Shown here: piece by piece, positions 8,133 through 14,529 of the stretch | How the letters are laid out: each line of letters opens with the position of its first letter | Numbering within the stretch: position 1 is the first letter of the stretch | DNA from: Ornithomonoglobus_A sp045532455 | Lineage (GTDB): Bacteria > Bacillota > Clostridia > UBA1381 | Direction: 5' to 3' | Assembly: GCA_045532455.1 (NCBI GenBank) | Contig: JAZSFX010000043.1 | Coordinates: 1-24,500 of the forward strand | Length of the DNA: 24,500 nucleotides | The notes under the pieces: model-generated | What the model was told of the DNA's origin: nothing | The model's input: the letters and a program-made list of their open reading frames with translations, nothing else | Databases searched by the model: none | Program-made: the position numbers and the translations under genes

Positions 8133-8540
8133 ATGAGAAAGTTTAATATTACAGTAAACGGAAAAACATACGAAGTAGAAGTTGAGGAAGTAGGCGGCGC
8201 TATAAGTGCACCGGTAGCAGCTCCCGTTGCAGCACCTGCGGCAGCTCCTGCAGCGGCTCCTGCAGCAACACCGGCTCCTGCTCCGGCACCAGCACCCGCT
8301 GCACCAAAATCAGCACCGGTTGCAGGCGCATGTCAGGTAACTTCACCAATGCCAGGAAGTATCGTTAGTGTAAAGGTAAATGTAGGCGATACAGTTAACG
8401 AGGGCGACTTAGTAGTAGTTTTAGAGGCTATGAAGATGGAAAACGAAATCTTTGCTCCACAAGCTGGTAAGGTTGTAGGAATAAGCGTAGGCTCAGGCGA
8501 CAGTGTAAATTCAGGAGACGTATTGGTATCTATCGGTTAA
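8133..8540 (+). CDS. Biotin carrier protein (biotinyl-domain subunit)
   Basis: 135 residues. A short N-terminal beta segment (MRKFNITVNGKTYEVEVEE) is followed by a flexible Ala/Pro linker (about 27-65, repeated AAP and AP units) and a biotinyl domain (about 67-135). The biotinylation site is EAMKMENE with K101, 34 residues from the C-terminus, the usual spacing. It matches MmdC or the 1.3S transcarboxylase subunit. It carries CO2 as carboxybiotin between the carboxyltransferases and the membrane pump. A holocarboxylase synthetase encoded elsewhere must add the biotin. Ribosome binding site AAAGGA at 8117-8122. As the only biotinyl domain in the operon, it probably serves both carboxyltransferases. 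Confidence 0.93.
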   Translation: MRKFNITVNGKTYEVEVEEVGGAISAPVAAPVAAPAAAPAAAPAATPAPAPAPAPAAPKSAPVAGACQVTSPMPGSIVSVKVNVGDTVNEGDLVVVLEAMKMENEIFAPQAGKVVGISVGSGDSVNSGDVLVSIG

Positions 8541-8589
8541 TTTGCAAGGGATATCAACTAAAATTTAATAGAAAGTGGTGACAGAAAAA

Positions 8590-9843
8590 ATGATGGATAG
8601 TCTTGTTAATTTTATGGGTAGCACCGGTTTAGCGGTCTTGCTCGAACAAGCACCAATAGATATATTTAAAACTGTCCTTATGCTTGTAATTGCTTGTGTA
8701 TTGATCTATTTAGCAATAGTAAAGCAGTATGAACCTCTGCTTTTGCTTCCAATAGCATTTGGTATGCTTGTTACAAACCTTCCAATGATGCCCGAACAAC
8801 TTGTTATGCATGCAGACAGATTTGTTGACCCTAACGTTCCAAACTCGTTTGTGGACCAGGACAAGCATATTATGATTCAGGAAGTTGTAGCGTCGGGCGG
8901 CTTGTTGGACTTGTTGTATTTGGGTGTTAAATTGGGTATATACCCACCGTTGATATTCTTAGGCATAGGTGCTATGACCGACTTTGCTCCACTTATAGCA
9001 AACCCAAAGAGTATTCTTTTGGGTGCGGCAGCGCAGTTTGGTGTATTTGCAGCATTCTTTATGGCTCTTATGCTATCAGCAACTATTCCGGGTATAAACT
9101 TCAATGCCCTCGATGCCTCATCAATCGGTATCATAGGCGGTGCTGACGGACCTACCGCAATATTTGTAACAAAAACTCTTGCGCCACATCTTTTGCCGGC
9201 GATTGCGGTTGCTGCATATTCATATATGGCTCTTATACCGGTTATTCAACCGCCATTTATGAAACTTTTAACCACAAAGAAAACAAGAGCAATAAAAATG
9301 GAACAGTTAAGAGAGGTTTCAAAAACAGAAAAAATCGTGTTCCCGATAGTTGTAACAATAGTTGTTGCACTTATAGTTCCCGACGCATTATCACTTGTTG
9401 GTATGTTAATGCTTGGTAACCTCTTTAAAGAATCGGGAGTTGTCGAAAGACTTTCAAAAACTGTTCAGAACGAGCTTATTAATATAATAACAATATTCCT
9501 TGGCTTTACAGTAGGTGCTACTGCAACAGCCCAAAACTTCTTAAGCACACAGACAATAGGTATTATAGTTCTTGGATTACTTGCATTCATATTCTCAACA
9601 GTTGGAGGACTTATATTTGGTAACATTATGTGCTTCCTTACAAAAGGCAAGGTTAATCCTCTTATAGGAAGTGCAGGCGTAAGTGCAGTACCTATGGCGG
9701 CAAGAGTGGCACAAACTGTAGGCCAAAAAGAAAACCCGTCAAACTTCTTGCTTATGCACGCTATGGGACCTAACGTTGCAGGTGTAATAGGAAGTGCAGT
9801 TGCGGCAGGAGTATTCTTAGCAATGTACACACCGTTTGTATAA
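8590..9843 (+). CDS. Na+-pumping decarboxylase beta subunit (OadB/MmdB/GcdB family)
   Basis: 417 residues, strongly hydrophobic, with about 9-11 membrane segments. It decarboxylates carboxybiotin and exports Na+. The family hallmark GIIGGADGPTAIF is present, with D186 in the position of the Na+/carboxybiotin aspartate, and a C-terminal Gly/Ala-rich helix (GPNVAGVIGSAVAAG) resembles the second conserved region. The frame opens at two GTG codons (8575, 8578). The ATG at 8590 is preferred because AAAGTGGTGA just upstream looks like the ribosome binding site itself. The gene lies 49 bases after the biotin carrier, the longest gap in the operon, with no hairpin there. Oxaloacetate, methylmalonyl-CoA and glutaconyl-CoA decarboxylase pumps share this subunit, so the substrate comes from the carboxyltransferases. 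Confidence 0.93.
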   Translation: MMDSLVNFMGSTGLAVLLEQAPIDIFKTVLMLVIACVLIYLAIVKQYEPLLLLPIAFGMLVTNLPMMPEQLVMHADRFVDPNVPNSFVDQDKHIMIQEVVASGGLLDLLYLGVKLGIYPPLIFLGIGAMTDFAPLIANPKSILLGAAAQFGVFAAFFMALMLSATIPGINFNALDASSIGIIGGADGPTAIFVTKTLAPHLLPAIAVAAYSYMALIPVIQPPFMKLLTTKKTRAIKMEQLREVSKTEKIVFPIVVTIVVALIVPDALSLVGMLMLGNLFKESGVVERLSKTVQNELINIITIFLGFTVGATATAQNFLSTQTIGIIVLGLLAFIFSTVGGLIFGNIMCFLTKGKVNPLIGSAGVSAVPMAARVAQTVGQKENPSNFLLMHAMGPNVAGVIGSAVAAGVFLAMYTPFV

Positions 9844-9864
9844 TGAGTATGGAGGTAAATGAAA

Positions 9865-11289
9865 ATGGCAATAGATGCTAAGCCGGTAAAAATTACCGAA
9901 ACAATTCTACGTGATGCTCACCAATCGCTTATAGCAACACGTATGACAACAGATAAAATTCTTCCCATAGTTGAAAAATTAGACGATGTGGGATATCATT
10001 CGCTCGAAGCATGGGGCGGAGCAACGTTCGATTCATGTTTGAGATTTTTAAACGAAGACCCATGGGAAAGATTAAGAAAAATCAAAGATAAGGCAAAGAA
10101 AACACCGTTGCAGATGCTATTTAGAGGACAAAATATCTTGGGTTATCGCCACTATGCAGATGACGTTGTTGAATATTTTGTTCAGAAGTCAATAGCAAAC
10201 GGTATTGATATATTAAGAATTTTCGATGCTTTAAACGACGTAAGAAATCTCGAATGTGCAATCAAAGCATGTCAAAAAGAAAAAGGTCATGTTCAGGCAA
10301 CTGTATGTTATACAATAAGTCCTGTTCATAACGTAGAAAGCTTTGTAAAGCTTGCAAAGCAACTTGAAGAAATGGGTGCAAACTCAATCTGTATTAAGGA
10401 TATGGCAGGTCTTTTACTACCATATACTGCATACGACCTTGTAAAAGCTATGAAGGAAACAGTTAAAATTCCGATTCAGCTACACACTCACTACACATCA
10501 GGTGCAGCTTCTATGACATATATGAAAGCTATCGAGGCAGGTGTAGACGTAGTTGACTGTGCAATGTCTCCATTGGCATTAGGTACATCTCAGCCACCTA
10601 CAGAGCCATTGGTTGCTTCGCTTCAGGGTACACCGTACGATACAGGCTATGACCTTGATAAGCTTGTGGAAATCAGCGATTACTTTAAGCCAATGAGAGA
10701 GGAATATCTTGCAAGCGGACTACTTAACCCAAAGGTTATGGGTGTAGACGTAAATACATTAAAGTATCAGGTGCCGGGAGGTATGCTTTCAAACCTTGTT
10801 TCACAGCTTAAAGAACAGGGCAGGGAAGATGCATATGACGAAGTGTTAAAGGAAGTACCAAGAGTAAGAAAGGATATGGGATATCCTCCGCTTGTAACTC
10901 CATCATCACAAATTGTAGGTACTCAGGCTGTACTTAACGTTCTTATGGGCGAGAGATACAAGATGTGTTCAAAGGAAACAAAGGGTATTGTAAAGGGCGA
11001 ATACGGTAAATGTCCGGTTGAAATAGACGAAGCACTCGTTAAGAAAATCATAGGCGACGAGGAAAGAATTACTTGCCGACCTGCAGATTTAATTGAAAAC
11101 GAGATGAATAAAATCCGTGCAGAGCTTAACCAAAAGTGTGGCGAAAAGATAGTTCAGGACGAAGATTATCTTTCATACGCATTATTCGGACCTGTTGCAC
11201 TTAAGTATTTCGACTACAGATATGCAAATCAGGTTAAAGTGGATTCCGATCTACTTGACGAAGAAAACGACGTATATCCAATAGTATAA
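9865..11289 (+). CDS. Oxaloacetate decarboxylase alpha / transcarboxylase 5S-type carboxyltransferase without biotin domain
   Basis: 474 residues. Carboxyltransferase of the pyruvate carboxylase/OadA/5S family: a TIM barrel that moves CO2 between oxaloacetate and biotin, releasing or using pyruvate. Seen: the start-of-barrel motif ETILRDAHQS with metal ligand D17, the carboxylated-lysine segment CIKDMAG with K178, and metal histidines H207 and H209 in LHTHYTSG. The conserved carboxylase domain (about 290-470) follows. Klebsiella OadA is near 600 residues because a biotinyl domain is fused at its C-terminus; this one ends before it, like 5S or PycB-type subunits, and must use the separate carrier. 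The ATG at 9865 is chosen over 9859 because GGAGGT (9851-9856) is 8 bases before it. It is the last gene of the operon. Confidence 0.92.
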   Translation: MAIDAKPVKITETILRDAHQSLIATRMTTDKILPIVEKLDDVGYHSLEAWGGATFDSCLRFLNEDPWERLRKIKDKAKKTPLQMLFRGQNILGYRHYADDVVEYFVQKSIANGIDILRIFDALNDVRNLECAIKACQKEKGHVQATVCYTISPVHNVESFVKLAKQLEEMGANSICIKDMAGLLLPYTAYDLVKAMKETVKIPIQLHTHYTSGAASMTYMKAIEAGVDVVDCAMSPLALGTSQPPTEPLVASLQGTPYDTGYDLDKLVEISDYFKPMREEYLASGLLNPKVMGVDVNTLKYQVPGGMLSNLVSQLKEQGREDAYDEVLKEVPRVRKDMGYPPLVTPSSQIVGTQAVLNVLMGERYKMCSKETKGIVKGEYGKCPVEIDEALVKKIIGDEERITCRPADLIENEMNKIRAELNQKCGEKIVQDEDYLSYALFGPVALKYFDYRYANQVKVDSDLLDEENDVYPIV

Positions 11290-11290
11290 A

Positions 11291-11330
11291 AAAATAACAG
11301 GCGGAGAAGTATTTCTCTGCCTGTTATTTT
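11291..11330. terminator. Bidirectional terminator between the decarboxylase operon and cysK
   Basis: An 18-bp stem (11291-11308 with 11313-11330, one G-T pair) and the 4-base loop GTAT. Both arms carry an A- or T-run at the outer end (AAAA before, TTTT after), so it can stop transcription from both convergent genes. Confidence 0.92.
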
Positions 11331-11345
11331 GATATATTTTAAATT

Positions 11346-12272
11346 TTAATCAAACATTGGCGTAGAAAGGTATCTCTCACCACCGTCGGGTAATAGCGCA
11401 ACAATAACCTTTCCTTTGTTTTCGCTACGTTTTGCCACTGCGCTTGCGGCAAAAATGGCAGCACCCGATGAAATTCCAACGAGAATTCCTTCGCTTTGTG
11501 CCAAAGACTTGCTTGCCTTATAAGCCTGCTCGGTTTTTACCGTTAATATCTCATCGTATATATTAGTGTTTAAGGTATCGGGTACAAAGTTTGCACCTAT
11601 TCCCTGAATTTTATGTGCACCTGACACTCCCTTAGAAAGCAGGGGAGAATCATAAGGCTCTACTGCAATTATTTTTATGTCGGGATTTTTTTCTTTTAAA
11701 TACTCACCAACACCCGAGAGCGTTCCGCCCGTACCAACTCCGGCGACAAATATATCAACTTTTCCGTCAGTATCTTCCCATATTTCAGGGCCTGTTGTGT
11801 TTTTGTGTGCATAAGGATTTGCCATATTTTCGAATTGTCCTGCAATAAAGCTATTGGGCGTTTTTAAAGCTAATTCTTTTGCTTTTTCAATAGCGCCACT
11901 CATACCACCCGCACCATCTGTTAAAACAATTTGCGCCCCGTATGCTTTTAAGAGGTTTCTTCTTTCAACACTCATTGTTTCGGGCATTGTAAGAATAACC
12001 TTGTATCCGCGCGACGCACCCACTGCGGCAAGACCAATACCGGTGTTTCCGCTTGTTGGCTCAATTATAACGGAACCCTTTTTTAATAATCCCTTTTTTT
12101 CGGCATCTTCTATCATCGCGGCGGCAACTCTGTCCTTAACAGAGCCGGCTGGATTAAAGTACTCTAATTTTGCTATTATTGGTGTTAATAGATTTTCGTT
12201 TTTACTGTAATTTACTAATTCAATAAGTGGAGTTTTTCCTATTAAATCAGTAATGGATTTATAAATTTTCAT
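11346..12272 (-). CDS. cysK: Cysteine synthase (O-acetylserine sulfhydrylase)
   Basis: Makes cysteine from O-acetylserine and sulfide. 308 residues, the usual CysK size. The PLP lysine is K46 in NPAGSVKDR; the substrate loop PTSGNTGIGLA, the PLP-phosphate loop GVGTGGTLSGVG and the C-terminal GISSGAA and LPDGGERYLST segments are all intact. No cystathionine-synthase extension or CBS domain is present. The start has a ribosome binding site (AGAGGG on the minus strand, about 12280-12285) 7 bases before the ATG. A consensus promoter lies just upstream, giving a leader of about 25 bases with no riboswitch. It diverges from the sugar dehydratase gene. CysM-like use of other sulfur donors cannot be excluded from sequence. 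Confidence 0.95.
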   Translation of the reverse strand: MKIYKSITDLIGKTPLIELVNYSKNENLLTPIIAKLEYFNPAGSVKDRVAAAMIEDAEKKGLLKKGSVIIEPTSGNTGIGLAAVGASRGYKVILTMPETMSVERRNLLKAYGAQIVLTDGAGGMSGAIEKAKELALKTPNSFIAGQFENMANPYAHKNTTGPEIWEDTDGKVDIFVAGVGTGGTLSGVGEYLKEKNPDIKIIAVEPYDSPLLSKGVSGAHKIQGIGANFVPDTLNTNIYDEILTVKTEQAYKASKSLAQSEGILVGISSGAAIFAASAVAKRSENKGKVIVALLPDGGERYLSTPMFD

Positions 12273-12304
12273 AATTATACCCTCTATTTAATAAGTTTAT
12301 ATAC

Positions 12305-12333
12305 ATTATAGCATTATAAAAAATCTTTGTCAA
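12305..12333 (-). promoter_or_regulatory. Consensus sigma-A promoter for cysK
   Basis: Read on the minus strand, TTGACA (12333-12328) and TATAAT (12310-12305) are separated by exactly 17 bases, a perfect consensus match. Transcription would start near 12298. Confidence 0.88.
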
Positions 12334-12388
12334 TTAAAAAAGATTGTCATTATTGTAAAATCACTGAATAAAATGTCGTAACCCATCA

Positions 12389-12403
12389 AATATTGTCAAT
12401 ATT
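12389..12403. promoter_or_regulatory. 15-bp palindrome between divergent promoters (possible operator)
   Basis: AATATTG-T-CAATATT is a perfect 7-bp inverted repeat around one base, lying between the cysK promoter and the dehydratase promoter. Its symmetry suits a dimeric DNA-binding protein, but AT-rich DNA yields such palindromes by chance, and no regulator is identified. Confidence 0.3.
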
Positions 12404-12425
12404 AACAAAAAAAATAAAATAACCC

Positions 12426-12454
12426 TTGATTTTTATGACAAAATGTGGTACTAT
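12426..12454 (+). promoter_or_regulatory. Promoter for the NDP-sugar dehydratase gene
   Basis: TTGATT at 12426-12431 and TACTAT at 12449-12454, spacer 17, with an extended -10 TG at 12446-12447. Transcription would start near 12461, giving a leader of about 45 bases. Confidence 0.7.
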
Positions 12455-12505
12455 TAAAATAGAGTTTTTTTATTTGTTATTTTTGGGGAGGCACATATAA
12501 AAGAT

Positions 12506-14383
12506 ATGATAGATACGAATGTTGGTAAGAATACAAATGCCAAAGTTAAAAAATATCCTACTATACGAAACAGACACTTTATTATGTTTGACATCCTTAT
12601 AGTTGTTTTATCATATGTGGTATCTGTTTTTCTTGTTTATAATAAATCGAATTACATTGATACCATAATAAAAGGTCAGATGACAATACTGTTTTCACTT
12701 GTTGTATTTATTGCGGTGATGATGATATTCGGTATATATACTGTAATGTGGATTCATGCCGGAACAAAGGATTACATAAGAATTATTAAAGCATGTGTTG
12801 TTTCGGATATTATTCTTGCGTGTGTAGGTGCATTTGTACTAAAAGAAATCAGCATAAGAGTTGAATTTTTTGCGCTTGTGGTTGCAAATGTATGCTTTTT
12901 GATGATACGTATGCTTGCAAGAGGCTTGCACGACCTTTCGGTAGACGAAACAAAATTAAATGACCCCTCAAAAAAGAGGTTGCTTATAGTAGGTGCAGGT
13001 AATGCTGCAACAATTATGCTTAAGGATTTAACACGTAACAGCAGACTTAACTATAACGTTGTCGGATTTGTTGATGACGATGAAAGAAAAAGAAATGCAA
13101 GTATTAACGGTGTACGTGTGCTTGGTAACAGACATAGTATAAGACGTATTGTAGTAGAAAAAAAGGTAGATGAAATATTAATTGCAATGCCATCAGCATC
13201 GCCTGCAGATACAAAACGTATAATCGAGATTTGCAACAATACAAAGTGCAGAGTTAAAATTTTACCGAGTGTAGACCAGAGTATTGGCAATCCCAATATT
13301 AAAAATTCCATAAGAAATGTTGAAATTGAGGACTTGCTTGCAAGAGAACCAATTAAATTGGATAATACAGAAATAAGCAGCTACATAACGGATAAAACAA
13401 TACTTGTAACAGGCGGCGGTGGCTCTATAGGCTCAGAACTGTGCCGACAGATTATGAAATTCAATCCGCAAAAGCTTATTGTTCTTGATATATACGAAAA
13501 TAACGCATATGATTTACAAATGGAGCTTAACCGTAAATATCCCGATAATAAACCTGAGGTTGTTATTGCATCTGTAAGAGATTACGACAGATTAGAAATG
13601 GTATTCGAAAAATTTAAACCATACATTGTTTTCCACGCGGCAGCACACAAACACGTGCCATTGATGGAGGATAGCCCCCAAGAAGCAATCAAAAACAACG
13701 TATTCGGAACATTGAACGTTGCAAAATGTGCAGACAAATACGGTGTAAAGAGATTTGTTATGATTTCTACAGATAAGGCAGTTAATCCTACAAATGTTAT
13801 GGGTGCAACAAAGCGTATTTGTGAGATGATTATTCAGCTTATGCAAAAAAGGAGCAATACCGAGTTTGTAGCAGTAAGATTCGGAAATGTTTTAGGCTCA
13901 AACGGAAGTGTTATTCCTCTGTTTAAAAAACAGATTGCACAGGGTGGACCTCTCACTGTAACAGATAAGAGAATTACAAGATACTTTATGACAATACCTG
14001 AAGCTGCGCAGCTTGTTTTGCAGGCTGCAAGCTATGCACAGGGCGGAGAAATATTTGTACTTGATATGGGACAGCCTGTAAAAATATATGACTTAGCAAA
14101 AAATCTTATTAAGCTTTCGGGATATACACCAAATGTTGATATGCACATTGAGGTTTGTGGTTTACGTCCCGGAGAAAAGCTTTACGAAGAACTTCTTATG
14201 GACGAAGAAGGCTTAACCAACACAGAACACAAAAAGATATTTATAGGAAGACCTATTAATATTGATGGTGAAGAATTTGATACTATGCTCGAAAAATTAA
14301 AAGGCATAGCAGAAAGTGATGATATTGAACTTATTAAAGATACAGTATCGGAAATAGTCCCTACATATGTAAGAAAGAAGTAG
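12506..14383 (+). CDS. Membrane-bound NDP-sugar 4,6-dehydratase (CapD/PglF/WbpM family)
   Basis: 625 residues, the long membrane form of the family. Four N-terminal membrane helices (about 28-140) are followed by a CoA-binding-like Rossmann domain (LLIVGAGNAA, about 160) and an extended SDR catalytic domain from about residue 297, with the NAD loop TGGGGSIGSE at 302-310. The catalytic set is S421, M432 and K436 in STDKAVNPTNVMGATKR; methionine replaces the usual SDR tyrosine, as in WbpM-type large dehydratases. It probably converts UDP-GlcNAc to a 4-keto-6-deoxy sugar, the entry to diamino or deoxy-sugars for surface glycans or protein glycosylation. GGGGAGG lies 14 bases before the ATG, a rather long spacing, and no better start is seen. 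The aminotransferase that usually follows is not adjacent. Confidence 0.92.
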   Translation: MIDTNVGKNTNAKVKKYPTIRNRHFIMFDILIVVLSYVVSVFLVYNKSNYIDTIIKGQMTILFSLVVFIAVMMIFGIYTVMWIHAGTKDYIRIIKACVVSDIILACVGAFVLKEISIRVEFFALVVANVCFLMIRMLARGLHDLSVDETKLNDPSKKRLLIVGAGNAATIMLKDLTRNSRLNYNVVGFVDDDERKRNASINGVRVLGNRHSIRRIVVEKKVDEILIAMPSASPADTKRIIEICNNTKCRVKILPSVDQSIGNPNIKNSIRNVEIEDLLAREPIKLDNTEISSYITDKTILVTGGGGSIGSELCRQIMKFNPQKLIVLDIYENNAYDLQMELNRKYPDNKPEVVIASVRDYDRLEMVFEKFKPYIVFHAAAHKHVPLMEDSPQEAIKNNVFGTLNVAKCADKYGVKRFVMISTDKAVNPTNVMGATKRICEMIIQLMQKRSNTEFVAVRFGNVLGSNGSVIPLFKKQIAQGGPLTVTDKRITRYFMTIPEAAQLVLQAASYAQGGEIFVLDMGQPVKIYDLAKNLIKLSGYTPNVDMHIEVCGLRPGEKLYEELLMDEEGLTNTEHKKIFIGRPINIDGEEFDTMLEKLKGIAESDDIELIKDTVSEIVPTYVRKK

Positions 14384-14384
14384 T

Positions 14385-14422
14385 AAAAAGCGTGATGCAT
14401 TAAATGCAACAGGCTTTTTTTG
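14385..14422 (+). terminator. Terminator after the sugar dehydratase gene
   Basis: AAAAAGC (14385-14391) pairs with GCTTTTT (14413-14419), with an inner TGCAT/ATGCA stem and a TAA loop; a T-run follows. It resembles the hairpin after tRNA-Leu (AAAAAGCG-CGATGA). Confidence 0.75.
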
Positions 14423-14428
14423 TTATCT

Positions 14429-14466
14429 TTTAGGAAATTACTACTTTTAAGTTGTAATTTCCTAAA
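14429..14466. repeat. 38-bp near-perfect inverted repeat
   Basis: TTTAGGAAATTAC (14429-14441) pairs perfectly with GTAATTTCCTAAA (14454-14466). The middle adds ACTT/AAGT, leaving one T-T mismatch and a 2-base centre. It has no T-run of its own, and both neighbouring genes have other hairpins, so it is not a simple terminator. It may be a short mobile-repeat remnant or a transcript-stabilising hairpin. Confidence 0.6.
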
Positions 14467-14470
14467 TTAC

Positions 14471-14529
14471 AAAAAAGTCTACCTATGGAAGTGAGCTATG
14501 CGAACGACAGTCACGATAGTGACTTTTTT
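14471..14529. terminator. Nested hairpins at the 3' end of lon
   Basis: AGTCAC (14509-14514) and GTGACT (14519-14524) form a 6-bp stem with a GATA loop and a T-run, able to terminate + strand transcripts. An outer pair, AAAAAAGTC (14471-14479) with GACTTTTTT (14521-14529), could serve as the minus-strand terminator for lon, because its T-run lies at the far end. The right arm overlaps the lon stop codon. Confidence 0.5.

Noticed and set aside
8200..8310. Tandem repeat of Ala/Pro codons
   Set aside because: This is the normal flexible linker of biotin carrier proteins, kept in frame, not a separate repeat element.
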